This document shows positions 1-8,443 of a stretch of DNA of 11,022 bases, piece by piece. A model generated the notes under the pieces. That model saw only the letters and a list, made by a program, of their open reading frames with translations, was not told the origin of the DNA and made no database searches. The translations under genes were made by a program, and so were the position numbers. Position 1 is the first letter of the stretch. Each line of letters begins with the position of its first letter. This stretch comes from Saccoglossus kowalevskii (taxonomy: Eukaryota > Hemichordata > Enteropneusta > Harrimaniidae). The stretch covers positions 31,748-42,769 of the forward strand of contig NW_003116460.1 in the NCBI RefSeq assembly GCF_000003605.2, given 5' to 3'.

Positions 1-3000
1 TTGTATGTCCTATATGATCTGCAGGTACACCTGCTCATAGCAATGTACACTGATTCAAAAGTGTTTCATAGTTATTTTCAAAACTTGTTGGTCCCATTAT
101 TTGAGTATGGTCTGCATACCTATCAGGAACACTATTCCATGAACATTTGAAATGATTCCCTGTGAAAATTATTGCCATTAAAAAAAAATTGGTGATAAAT
201 TATATATGGTTCACTGCAAATAAGATGTCATTTCAGTGTAGGTTTTCACTTGAGTCACTGATATTTGGTTAGCAAAATTGCATGTCAATTTGTATTGAGT
301 AAAGCCAAGGTTTTAAAATGGTGGTCTGAATGACAGTTTTGCAACAAGGTATCAATCGATGAATGTTGCAAGAGACTAATATAGCTACAAACTATTCAAC
401 CTGCAACATGTGAACACCATTTCATGAAATGTCTGTAGTTTTATAAATGTATGTGTTGACTGGCATGATCATGATGAAAAACAGTACTAGTCTATAGATC
501 CACTGACACATGTCTCATTGATATATATAGTTTCTTCATCTTTTGTTATCAAAATTATAATACAGGGATGAAGAATATTTCACCGACCACTAGTAGTGAG
601 ATGGTTGTTGCATATGTCCAGCCCAACTAATTTGTAGGCAAAATCATTCAGAGATTCATCAAGATTAAGTGGGGGTGGGTCTTGGTTGCTTTTTCTCAGG
701 CTATTTTGGTTGATGCATGTGTTAGCAGAATGTAGTTTTATGAAATAGACTTTGATATTCTTTTGTCGTGCAACTGAATATAACTTTCAGCAATGGGAAT
801 GAGTTTATTATTGTCTAATTTACTCTACAGGTGTTTATAGCAACCATACAATTGCAGTATTTGTCTTGAGGAGGGAATGGCGTCTTATCAGATGAAACCA
901 ATAACAAACTCTAGATTCTGTGCACATCATCATCGCACCTAACTGCTACAAATAACATTAATACAATAGTCAGCATTGACTTATTGCATCCATTAATAAA
1001 TCTAGGACAAATAATGGCTACGATATGTAGTATTGTTTGATTGGTTGGTTGACTGTTAGCAGAAAAGCGAAATGAATCTCTGTTGTGTATATCAAGATTT
1101 GAACTTTCAAAATAGATTTGTCAAAATAGATTTGTATAATGAAATCAGAAAAATATATTGCTACCATTCATTATTATTTAAAATAATATTAGTATTGCTA
1201 TTGTCGTCTCACTACATGTGTGTGTTATAGTCACTTTTATATAATAACTCACTTAAATTTTAAACCATGTGGCAAAGATAAAATGCCAGTTAATTTCAGC
1301 TTTAGCAATGTAATGACATTTTTAAATCAATGTGTGTTTCTTCCGAAGACTTGTAATGGTAAGGTTTGTAAATTAATAAGTTTGTGGTATAATTATAATG
1401 TAAAATTAGCATACCAACTATCCGGTAGTCATTTTAATAAAACAAAATATCCACTCTACTCTAAATAAATATTCTCAAAAGAAACTATCATGTACGACTG
1501 CCATCACATTAACCCCGTGCTTATCAACACACATACATACACATACAAGGCCATTGGGCCATTTATTTAGTTATGGTTCATTCTTAATAATAAAAATTAA
1601 AATAACTTAATAACAGCTTTTCCACTGTGACTATGATTATATGTCATGTGTCTTTTATGCTGTTGACAGATGATAATAAAATCTATTTTCTTACACATTA
1701 TGGACAAATTTCATCTTGCACCACTTCTGATAGTTTTATAGAATCTGGAATAGAAATAAATCAATACTATTTAGAACACAAATAAAGATTTTAATGATGG
1801 TTAGTTCATAACATTTTTTATAATTAAGCATAAATTATTGTAGATAAGCTGGTAGATCACCATCATGGTCTGATTAGTGTGTGTAGTGAGAAAATTATTT
1901 TTACATTAATGAAGGCTGTTCGTACAATAGACAATTTCTTCATAATAATGCGATATTTAATCTTACATGTCATAATGCCAAAATTATTGTTTTGACTGTT
2001 GAGCAAACCATGCAACAACCACAACTTGAGACGTTACCAAGGTTTCACTCGATAATTTATCGAGTGTCATCAACGGTACTTAGTACACATCACGCCCGAG
2101 TCAAAACTTGTATTTATGATTTCCATTAGTAAAGGATTGCGGAAAATTCATGTTTATCAACAAAAGTGTTGCACATGTGCAGCATGCAACCACGCCCTTT
2201 AAGGAAAAATGGTTGCCATGATGATATGTGTTACTCATGTAATAACACATACTTTAACAAGTTCATTCATTAGAAAAATATATTAATGGTAATACTTTAC
2301 TGTTTAATGCGCATTTGAGTGTTTTTTATGAACTATTAAGAAAAAAGTTTACGTATATTAATTACCTGATCACAGCAAACAGTTTACCATCGCAATAATA
2401 AAGTATCCACTCATTGTATTATATCCTAGCTCTTGATGTTCAAATAACTAAAACGCTTCATTTGTGTGAATCTAATAAAATAAAATTGTATAATATTAAA
2501 ATCACTAATAAAATCAAAATACCAACCACTACAGTTATTCTATTATAATTGGAGTTTGGAACTGAAAAACAATCCTATACTGGCCGATAGTACTGTTTTA
2601 GGCAGATTATAATAAACTAATAAACAGTTTATTTGCTATTTCAGTAATATATTGTGTTTAATAGATAAAAGTACATGATAGAGTTGTGTCTATGGTAACA
2701 ATAATTGTTATCATAAGTTATGTTTTATTGATCCATCATACAATTACTACAATTGTTGGTGTATGTATGTTTGTATTAGAAATATGCCTCTAATGGAACA
2801 AAATAATACAACTTGTCTGAATAACGACAGCTTTAAAATCTACACTCGGTGTACAAATCTCTTGAATTCGTAACTACATGTAGTATGTTTAAATGTATTC
2901 TGTTATTCATTGGTATAAAAACAAAAATAAACACATCAACGTTTTTAAAAAAAAAACAATGAATGTCGAATAAATTCAAATTATATACCGGTATATGCTC

Positions 3001-3123
3001 ATTTCAGTCATAGCTTAATAAATACTATCATGTTATGTGTCCAAAATCACAGATACTGATGTATGAAAACAACCTGAAAAGTTCATATTGCAATAATTAT
3101 AAATTATGAAACATTGTTCTTAC
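1..3123. other. AT-rich non-coding region downstream of the last supported exon; no gene identified
   Basis: This stretch lies 3' of the last exon I can support and must hold further intron, the terminal exon and 3' UTR, or intergenic DNA. Open frames are short; the longest, 82 codons at 1220-1468 on the plus strand, is AT-driven with no recognisable domain or splice support. Palindromes occur at 2046-2066, 2873-2884 (ACTACATGTAGT) and 2983-2996 (ATATACCGGTATAT). Many AATAAA-like hexamers occur on both strands because of base composition, so none can be called a poly-A signal. I see no tRNA, rRNA or intact transposon. Confidence 0.6.
2046..2066. repeat. Perfect inverted repeat, 10-bp arms and 1-base loop
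   Basis: CACTCGATAA-T-TTATCGAGTG forms a near-continuous palindrome. It is flanked by TACC at 2036-2039 and GGTA about 10 bases beyond the other side. It could be a protein-binding palindrome or a remnant of a mobile-element end. No gene is evident next to it, and the role is unknown. Confidence 0.6.
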
Positions 3124-3141
3124 CTGTTTTATCTGCACCAA
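3124..3141 (-). CDS. Possible 18-nt micro-exon (or the end of a 78-nt exon, 3124-3201)
   Basis: The donor ACAG|GTAAGA is good. With the acceptor GAGAATTTTCAG|TT the exon is 18 nt and reads (V)GADKT, phase 1 in and out. An alternative acceptor, GATGCTGGTAG|AC at 3202-3203, gives 78 nt in the same frame and adds DIRINSLSGPRWTINQREFS upstream. Both keep the frame set by the previous exon. The ATTTTCAG acceptor looks better, but the longer reading has no stop and cannot be excluded; the two could be alternative forms. The product carries no recognised domain, and the following exon and stop codon are not identified. Confidence 0.45.
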
Positions 3142-3335
3142 CTGAAAATTCTCTTTGATTGATGGTCCATCTTGGTCCACTTAGACTATTGATTCTTATG
3201 TCTACCAGCATCACATGCAGCTTGAAGATTATTTATTTTGATGTTGTATACGCGCAGAATGATATATACTCATTCTATCATGGTACCTCATTCATTGAAT
3301 AATCATAAACCGAACATACTGTACACAACTAATGC

Positions 3336-3367
3336 ATTCATTCATTCATTTCTCTCTTTCTTTCTCC
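3336..3367. repeat. (ATTC)n microsatellite running into a pyrimidine-rich tract
   Basis: Four ATTC units are followed by CT/TTTC-rich sequence in the intron between the 48-nt exon and the putative micro-exon. Plus-strand open frames across it are low-complexity and unsupported. Confidence 0.75.
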
Positions 3368-3428
3368 TTCTCTATTTCACTTTTGCTTTCATACTCTTTC
3401 ATGACATATTATCTTTCTATTTACTCAC

Positions 3429-3476
3429 CAGTGGGTGCAACTGGAATGCCAGGTGGTATCTTCGGTGCAGGTGTAG
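3429..3476 (-). CDS. 48-nt exon: Pro-rich linker
   Basis: On the minus strand a long pyrimidine tract (TGTTTCTCTTTCATAG|CT) precedes the exon and CACTG|GTGAGT follows it. It is phase 1 in and phase 1 out, 48 nt, and joins the preceding exon's G to CT to give Ala. The product is (A)TPAPKIPPGIPVAPT followed by a split Gly/Val codon, a proline-rich spacer after the Cys-rich module. It is too short to assign to a family. Support comes from two good splice sites, an open frame and an exactly matching phase. The upstream intron carries the SINE insertion. Confidence 0.72.
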
Positions 3477-3546
3477 CTATGAAAGAGAAACATTGTAAAG
3501 TTAATACTAATCAGTTTTCCATAAAAAAAAAAAAACATTTTCCTTT

Positions 3547-3559
3547 GTTACACTAGTTT
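3547..3559. repeat. Target-site duplication of the SINE, left copy
   Basis: GTTACACTAGTTT directly abuts the T-rich (poly-A on the minus strand) end of the SINE and matches 4013-4025 without mismatch. Confidence 0.88.
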
Positions 3560-4012
3560 TTTTTTTTATATATATATATATTTTTTTTTGTGCCAGGCGA
3601 CAGTTCCGGACATTAAGTGTCACTGTTGTCTCTCCTGACTTTTTTTTTGTATGTGCAAATTGCAAGTGACGACACATAGTGCATTTTGCCACAGAAGTCA
3701 TATTCATGTTTGGGACTACATGACAGGGCTGTGTGGCCATCTCTCTGTCAAATGGCAATTTGTAATGCGCTATCCTGGCATCAACCAGGCCCGGCCGAAC
3801 ACAAGCACCTGTGGACCTTAACCAAGGTTCCTCCAAAGTCGCATTCGTTAGTGAATGAATCTCGGGAAGTGGAATTGGCCTTCCCATTGAGTCTGTGGCA
3901 CACTCACCCAGGGTAGGGGTCGACCATTTTGATGTTCAGCCTAAGGTAGGATTTGAACTTGGGTCTACCGATCATGAGTCTGGTGCGACAACCACTATGC
4001 TACCAGTGACCG
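3560..4012 (-). mobile_element. tRNA-derived SINE with poly-A/AT tail and 13-bp target-site duplications
   Basis: On the minus strand the element starts near 4012 with a tRNA-like head. An A-box-like TAGCATAGTGG lies at 3992-4002 and a B box AGTTCAAATCC at 3949-3959; the anticodon-loop position shows CAT. About 330 bases of tRNA-unrelated body follow. The element ends in A-rich sequence with an (AT)n stretch, seen on the plus strand as T-runs flanking a TATATA tract at 3560-3591. The direct repeat GTTACACTAGTTT flanks it at 3547-3559 and 4013-4025, a perfect 13-bp target-site duplication. The element is non-autonomous and would need a partner LINE reverse transcriptase, which is not in this window. 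It sits in an intron in the same orientation as the host gene. An open frame across it on the minus strand is incidental. The SINE family is not named because I cannot compare it to a library. Confidence 0.88.
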
Positions 4013-4025
4013 GTTACACTAGTTT
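4013..4025. repeat. Target-site duplication of the SINE, right copy
   Basis: GTTACACTAGTTT lies immediately outside the tRNA-like head of the SINE and is identical to 3547-3559. Confidence 0.88.
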
Positions 4026-4283
4026 CATATAATAACAATCAATCAGTAGTCAATCAATCAATATTTGGTTTAAACAACATCATCTACATAACAGTGTATA
4101 TTAAATTGTTCAATAATGAATATAATGGACTGTGAATCACATCAAATCGTAGATAACTTTGTCTGACTCTTTTTTTTTTCATTAACATACAATATACCCA
4201 TCTCATCCAAGTTCTTGTTCATTCTAATTACAACATTTGTTTTACCACACAGTACGGTACATATTCTACAAATCGGAACTTAC

Positions 4284-4327
4284 CACAGTCGAGGTGTGTA
4301 CAATTCAAAATTCCACTTTCACAGGTG
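4284..4327 (-). CDS. 44-nt exon: second half of a small Cys-rich (pacifastin/VWC-like) module
   Basis: The acceptor has a strong pyrimidine tract (TTTTCTCCTTTCAG|CA) and the donor is TGTG|GTAAGT, near consensus. The first C completes the Cys codon begun by TG in the previous exon, and translation continues TCESGILNCTHLDC before a split Gly/Ala codon. Joined to the previous exon, the module reads with cysteines in a C-N-N-C-T-C-x3-G... pattern, then N-C-T-x3-C. A C-N-x-C-x-C...G...C-T-x3-C arrangement is what pacifastin-type inhibitor modules and the ends of VWC-type modules show. Five cysteines are visible; the first one expected about ten residues earlier in a pacifastin module is absent. 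Any inhibitor function is therefore doubtful, and a disulfide-mediated assembly domain is equally possible. Spacing and phase support the exon well; the family assignment is tentative. Confidence 0.78.
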
Positions 4328-4505
4328 CTGAAAGGAGAAAATTTAACAAACTTCAGTTCAGTAAAAACACAAATTAAAATGATACAAATATTACATGGGT
4401 TGGAGTGCATATTAAATATATTTTACTTTCTGGATAAATGTTTACTAACTTCAGAGCAAACTATACTTTAATAGTTAATTAGTATAACTAATGTTATAGT
4501 CTCAC

Positions 4506-4590
4506 CAATTATTACAGTCAGCATGGAACATTGTATCTTTATCAATGTATTGTCCAAGTGGAGGTACTGTAGTAACTACTGGGGTCACTG
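4506..4590 (-). CDS. 85-nt exon: Thr/Val/Pro linker and first half of a Cys-rich module
   Basis: The acceptor is TATATTCTCAG|CA and the donor AATTG|GTGAGA. It enters in phase 1 and leaves in phase 2. With the split G from the last repeat exon it reads (A)VTPVVTTVPPLGQYIDKD, then TMFHADCNNW with the Trp codon split across the junction (TG plus C makes Cys in the spliced product). The spliced protein therefore continues DCNN-W-less: the two bases TG join C of the next exon and give Cys, producing DCNNC-type continuity as read from the junction. The VTP start echoes the VTP/ITP start of the 99-nt exons, suggesting the exon derives from or replaces one of them. The preceding intron is 109 nt, one base longer than the two 108-nt introns in the same position of the upstream units. 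Failure to splice the next intron would end translation at TGG-TGA. Confidence 0.78.
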
Positions 4591-4699
4591 CTGAGAATAT
4601 AAACAGATAGTTAAAGTGAGCAATTGCAGTATTCAAGATAAAGAATCTGATATATCTTATAAGATCTTGCCTAGAACCATGAAGATTTGCAGTACATAC

Positions 4700-5386
4700 C
4701 TATTGTAACTACAGGACCGCCAGGGCCTCCAGGGCCACCAGGTCCATCTGGTCCACCAGGTCCACCTGGTCCACCAGGACCTCCTGGTCCACCGGGTCCT
4801 CCTGGTCCTTCAGGTTTGCCAATTTCATCAGGTAAGGTTATTCCCTGTGGTAAAGAAGGCCCATTTGGTCCACCAGGTCCATCAGGTCCTCCTGGTCCAC
4901 CAGGCCCACCAGGTCCTCCAGGACCACCTGGTCCACCAGGTCCACCTGGTCCCAAGGGTCCTAATGGTTCACCAACATTATCTGGAATTTCTGGTTCTTC
5001 TTCGGGAGTTGGCGTAGGCCCACCTGGTCCACCAGGTCCATTTGGCCCACCAGGTCCATTGGGACCCCCTGGTCCATTTGGTCCTCCTGGGCCATTTGGT
5101 CCCCCAGGACCATTTGGTCCACCTGGTCCACCAGGACCTCCAGGTCCTCCTGGCCCTCCGGGTCCTCCAGGACCACCTGGTTTACCAACATCAGGTGGTG
5201 TTGTCTCATCTGTTGCAAGAGTTGGTCCTCCAGGACCTCCAGGTCCACCAGGTCCACCCGGTCCACCAGGCCCACCAGGTCCTCCTGGGCCACCAGGACC
5301 AAGTGGTTTGCCGGGTTCACCAATGTCTTCTGGATTCACTTCAGGTCCACCAGGTCCATCAGGTCCATTTGGTCCTCCAGGGCCAT
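4700..5386 (-). CDS. 687-nt exon, unit 3: last long Gly-Pro-Gly repeat block
   Basis: The acceptor is TTATATTTTAAG|AT and the donor ACAATAG|GTATGT, phase 1 at both ends, 687 nt. The hinges are [51 protein letters not shown] and [18 protein letters not shown]. The central stretch has 18 triplets with five (NGPGGP) steps, against four in the other two copies. This last copy has a different end. The Phe/Tyr-containing triplets seen in units 1 and 2 are replaced by plain Gly-Pro-Gly and one Asp. It closes GGPVVTI instead of GGPEL[TS]T, matching the fact that it joins the C-terminal region and not another unit. Reading past the donor gives MYCKSSWF and a stop, so splicing is needed to continue. 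The reverse strand here also reads as Gly-Pro-Pro but ends in a stop without a donor. Confidence 0.88.
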
Positions 5387-6193
5387 CTTAAAATATAAAG
5401 TATCATAAATTTGTAGGTCTTGGCACACACATTGATAATGTTGGGCTTGGTTTTTGATTTGTCTTTTTTCTTGTTGTTGTTGTTGTTGTTATTCAATGTT
5501 ATTATCATTTCATATTTCTCTAAAAAACTATGGTAATGGTCCAAAATAAATAAAACTCTTGCTGATTTTTTGGGGGTGATATTTCATGAATACCATGTTG
5601 TCCCAGTTTTTACATCCGGTATTTTAGCTGGAACTTTGCACATATCATTATTATGCCATTGACAATCAATTTACAAACATCTGGTCACATACCATAAGGT
5701 AATTATGATACAGTTAATTTCATGTCTGGATATGTGATCTCATGAACAATACATAGGTATATTGGTCACAAATTGTCCAACTAACAGACAAAGAAGAAGA
5801 CAGATGTAGGGATTCAGCAAATTTTATGAATTGCCAAGTGTCTTGAATCAATAAGGCACATATAAAATTCTCAAAGATCTATTGTAGAGTTGTATTATTT
5901 GTTATTTGAACACCTCTGGCAACAGACGATGTGTTCTAATTAAATATGCATCACTGACAGAGAATAATGCCAAGCCGAGACCTCATTAGGAACCAAATAA
6001 ACAAAGTGTTGACCTAGAGATTATTGTAACAAGTTTTCAGCTACAAATCAAATGTTAAACTAGTTTTTGCTTGGGCTAGGTACCTGGTAATTTTAACAAT
6101 ATTCACTGAAGGATATGTTATATCTGTGCCTACACATGAAATGAAAAAATAGTTATGTGCATGTATTATGAAGGATTTGGCATTGACACTTAC
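5387..6193 (-). other. 807-nt intron between the 99-nt and 687-nt exons of unit 3
   Basis: Bounded by GTAAGT and ...ATATTTTAAG on the minus strand. It is AT-rich and contains the TTG microsatellite. I see no exon, RNA gene or mobile element in it. Confidence 0.78.
5471..5490. repeat. (TTG)n microsatellite
   Basis: About six and a half uninterrupted TTG units lie just upstream, on the gene strand, of the acceptor of the unit-3 687-nt exon. On the minus strand this is a CAA run, not a pyrimidine tract. Confidence 0.85.
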
Positions 6194-6292
6194 TTGGCCC
6201 TCCTGGTCCACTTGGTCCACCTGGTCCCCCTGGTCCCATTGGTCCACCTGGTCCTCCTGGTTCACCAGGTTCTGCCATTGCAGGTGTTATTA
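6194..6292 (-). CDS. 99-nt exon, unit 3 of the Gly-Pro-Gly repeat protein
   Basis: The acceptor is ATCTGTCTGTAG|TA and the donor GGGCCAA|GTAAGT, close to consensus, phase 1 at both ends, 99 nt. The reading is (V)[17 protein letters not shown], then Gly-Pro triplets with Met, Gly and Ser at the Y position. The split codon from the 687-nt exon of unit 2 gives Val, and the one shared with the 687-nt exon of unit 3 gives Asn. It is separated from the upstream 687-nt exon by a 108-nt intron, the same length as the corresponding intron in unit 2, although I see no evident sequence similarity between the two introns. The downstream intron is 807 nt. Its ITPAMAEPG opening is shared with the unit-2 exon and differs from the unit-1 exon, so units 2 and 3 look closer to each other here. 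Confidence 0.88.
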
Positions 6293-6400
6293 CTACAGAC
6301 AGATACATATAAAGGCTTAAGCAACATATTTGGTACACTGTTACATGTATTGTGCATTTATTTAGTTATATAGTTTATGATATATACATTCAAGTTTTAC

Positions 6401-7087
6401 CTGTACTCAGTTCAGGTCCACCCGGACCACCAGGACCACCAGGACCAAATGGTCCTCCAGGTCCACCAGGTCCAAATGGTCCTCCTGGTCCATATACACC
6501 ACCAGGTCCGCCAGTTTCACCAATATCATCTGGTAGAGTTACACCAGGAGGTAAAGATGGGCCATCTGGTCCACCAGGTCCATCAGGTCCCCCAGGTCCA
6601 CCAGGTCCACCTGGTCCCCCAGGACCCCCTGGTCCTCCAGGACCACCAGGACCCAATGGTCCTAATGGTTCACCGACATTATCTGGAATTTCTAGTTCTT
6701 CTTCTGGTGTAGGTGTTGGTCCGCCTGGTCCACCGGGCCCATTTGGTCCACCTGGTCCATTTGGACCTCCTGGTCCATTTGGCCCTCCTGGTCCATTTGG
6801 TCCGCCAGGGCCATCAGGCCCACCTGGTCCACCAGGCCCGCCAGGTCCCCCAGGACCATCTGGCCCACCAGGACCTCCTGGTTTTCCCACATCAGGGGGT
6901 GTTGTCTCATCTGTAGCAAGGGTTGGTCCTCCTGGTCCTCCTGGTCCCCCAGGGCCTCCTGGACCACCTGGACCTCCCGGTCCTCCAGGTCCACCTGGAC
7001 CAAGTGGCTTCCCAGGATCTCCAATGTCTTCTGGATTTACTTCAGGTCCACCTGGTCCATCAGGCCCATTTGGACCCCCAGGTCCGT
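6401..7087 (-). CDS. 687-nt exon, unit 2: long Gly-Pro-Gly repeat block with four acidic hinges
   Basis: The acceptor is CTTTTGTAAAG|AC and the donor GAGTACAG|GTAAAA, phase 1 at both ends, again exactly 687 nt. The hinges in order are [51 protein letters not shown] and [18 protein letters not shown]. The central stretch has the same 18 x-Gly-Pro triplets as its sister exons, with Asp and Asn substituting for Gly at the Y position. The terminal segment has one Tyr (GGVYGPGG) and two Phe, then ELST. Compared with unit 1, most differences in the repeat runs are silent third-base changes, as expected when the protein sequence is held constant. The antisense frame is open and collagen-like but has no usable donor at its right end, so it is treated as an artefact. 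The function is not recognised; an extracellular fibrous protein is the most economical reading. Confidence 0.88.
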
Positions 7088-7151
7088 CTTTACAAAAGAC
7101 AAATAATGAGTATATTATAACAGTGTGGTATGTATGGTTTAAGAACTAGTA

Positions 7152-7390
7152 TATGCCATATTCCTCAAATAATACTGTATTCATTTCAATGTTCCTTATA
7201 GAATAGAATAATATAACAAAAATAAAAGTTTCCAAAAATAATAGTACAGCAACATATCTAAACACGACAAAATACTACTAGCCATCATATGTTCCTCAAT
7301 TAATACTACATGTACTGTGTATTCATTTCAATGTCCCTTATAGAATAATACAAAACTTTCCAAATAATAGCGCAGTAATACATTAAGCAA
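7152..7390. repeat. Diverged tandem duplication, offset about 130-142 bases
   Basis: The segment at 7157 (CATATTCCTCAA, later ATTCATTTCAATGTTCCTTA) recurs from 7286 (CATATGTTCCTCAA, later ATTCATTTCAATGTCCCTTA). TAGAATA, CTTTCC/GTTTCC and AATAATAG follow in the same order in both. The second copy carries about 13 extra bases (ACATGTACTGTG region), which shifts the offset from 129 to 142. It is intronic and non-coding. Confidence 0.7.
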
Positions 7391-7835
7391 TATAAAATCT
7401 GAACCAGATTTGAAAAAAGACGAGAAAATTACACTTATCTCTTTTTTTATTTATACTTCTAGGGGAAACAACATATCAGTTTACTACACTTATCTTATTG
7501 ACAGATCTTTGAAAGCATATTTACTGTCATCTGGTTCTCATTACTTGAATTGAACTTTGACATTTTATATTGATTGATGAAATACCATAATTTAAAAATG
7601 ATCAGATAAAAATTGTGTGAGTTAATGTAACCACAAGAAGATAATTTTCATGCAATATCTTGAAAAATATACACAGAACATGAACCAAAATGTTAGTTGA
7701 GATCCCAAACAGGTTAAAATAACATCAAAGTTTTAAAGGAATTGGATCAAACTGTTTAACTACAAAAAAACGTTTTACGACAGAATCAATGACAACATAT
7801 TGAGAGATATAGTTGTGGAACAGCATTAAATAAAC

Positions 7836-8161
7836 AAAATGGCCACCGGTTGGCCATTTTGAATCAGATCATCAAATCAATACATCTGTATATTTATGGC
7901 ATGATGTATAAATGAATATTTAAAATTTGAGCATCAGTCAAAGCATATCAGAAATATGACACTAAAACCACATTTATAAAAAATAAAATAGCTGCCAGCC
8001 AGCCATTTTGAATCTGATCTGAAAAAAAAAAATTACATGCATCTATGACCCATAATGTCCAAAGTATGTACCAAGTTTGAACAAAATCCATATGTAAACA
8101 CACAAGAAATGTTTGATTTTGATTTTGCACTACAAAAATAGCCGCCATTCAGCCATCTTCC
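7836..8161. repeat. 150-bp-period tandem repeat, about 2.2 copies, with an inverted-repeat core
   Basis: Three related cores start with AAAATGGCCACC, AAAATAGCTGCC and AAAATAGCCGCC; their GCC-rich parts begin at 7841, 7991 and 8141, exactly 150 bases apart. Cores 1 and 2 continue CCATTTTGAATC then AGATC or TGATC, and core 3 has CAGCCATCTTC. Core 1 is also a perfect inverted repeat, AAAATGGCCA-CCGGT-TGGCCATTTT (7836-7860). The spacers between cores are AT-rich and only loosely similar. The array lies in the intron between the unit-2 99-nt exon and its 687-nt exon. It could be a fragment of a dispersed repeat or satellite monomer; no coding capacity is evident. Confidence 0.72.
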
Positions 8162-8236
8162 CCTTAAATGATACAGACAAGGTAATAAAGAACTATTAAA
8201 TTGTTTGTAGAGATTTGAAACAGATACAATACGTAC

Positions 8237-8335
8237 TTGGCCCTCCTGGTCCATCAGGTCCACCTGGTCCTCCTGGTCCCATTGGTCCTCCTGGACCACC
8301 TGGTTTACCAGGCTCTGCCATTGCAGGTGTTATTA
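8237..8335 (-). CDS. 99-nt exon, unit 2 of the Gly-Pro-Gly repeat protein
   Basis: The acceptor is TTTTATTGCAG|TA and the donor GGGCCAA|GTACGT, phase 1 at both ends, 99 nt. The split G from the previous exon plus TA makes Val, and translation continues [14 protein letters not shown], then Gly-Pro triplets including GPM and GPD. The final A pairs with AC of the next 687-nt exon to make Asn, so the joined product runs GGP-N-GPGGP without losing the triplet register. It lies 108 nt downstream of the preceding 687-nt exon, exactly as in the next unit. It differs from the unit-3 exon mainly in a Lys for Glu (GKP versus GEP) and an Asp for Ser (GPD versus GPS). The opening ITPAM stretch is the only non-repeat part and may be a short spacer between collagen-like blocks. 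Confidence 0.88.
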
Positions 8336-8443
8336 CTGCAATAAAACGTTTATACTAAATTGTTGTATATTAGGTATTTGAGATGCTGTAAACAAGTACA
8401 ATACAAAACAGTAATTTAAATATAAAATAAAATATTACTTTAC

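Larger units (their letters stand above)
3477..4283 (-). other. 807-nt intron carrying the SINE
   Basis: Bounded by GTAAGT and ...TCTTTCATAG on the minus strand. More than half of it is the SINE plus its target-site duplication, so before insertion the intron would have been about 340 nt. The rest is AT-rich with short ATCA-type repeats near 4037-4062. Confidence 0.75.
7088..8236 (-). other. 1149-nt intron between the 99-nt and 687-nt exons of unit 2
   Basis: Bounded by GTACGT and ...TTGTAAAG on the minus strand. It contains the 150-bp-period repeat and the diverged tandem duplication listed separately. Otherwise it is AT-rich with no genes. Confidence 0.78.

Noticed and set aside
1220-1468. 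82-codon plus-strand ORF
   Set aside because: AT-rich chance frame with no recognisable domain or splice context.
1970-1995. Possible terminal exon on the minus strand, (V)KTIILAL then stop
   Set aside because: Phase fits and the acceptor TTGCTCAACAG is acceptable, but a 26-nt candidate in AT-rich DNA is too easily found by chance.
2370-2425. Possible terminal exon on the minus strand, hydrophobic SGYFIIAMVNCLL then stop
   Set aside because: Phase fits, but the acceptor (AAGAGCTAG) has almost no pyrimidine tract and there is no independent support.
3507-3887. 126-codon minus-strand ORF
   Set aside because: It lies largely within the SINE body and tail; the open frame is incidental.
3949-4002. 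Functional tRNA gene
   Set aside because: A- and B-box-like sequences are present, but the cloverleaf pairing is imperfect and the sequence continues into a SINE body with tail and target-site duplications.
4961-5323. Other frames through the repeats giving LVDQEDQ- or HLVHQVH-like proteins on both strands
   Set aside because: These are frame-shifted readings of the same GGN/CCN repeat, without splice support.
4687-5391. Plus-strand 234-codon Gly-Pro-Pro collagen frame (and its counterparts at 6352-7149 and 8566-9144)
   Set aside because: No usable plus-strand donors at the right ends, and two of the three run straight into stops. The minus strand has matching splice sites, phases and equal exon lengths in all three units.
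7836-8161. CRISPR array
   Set aside because: Only three diverged cores with 110+ base spacers in eukaryotic intron sequence; no fixed short repeats.
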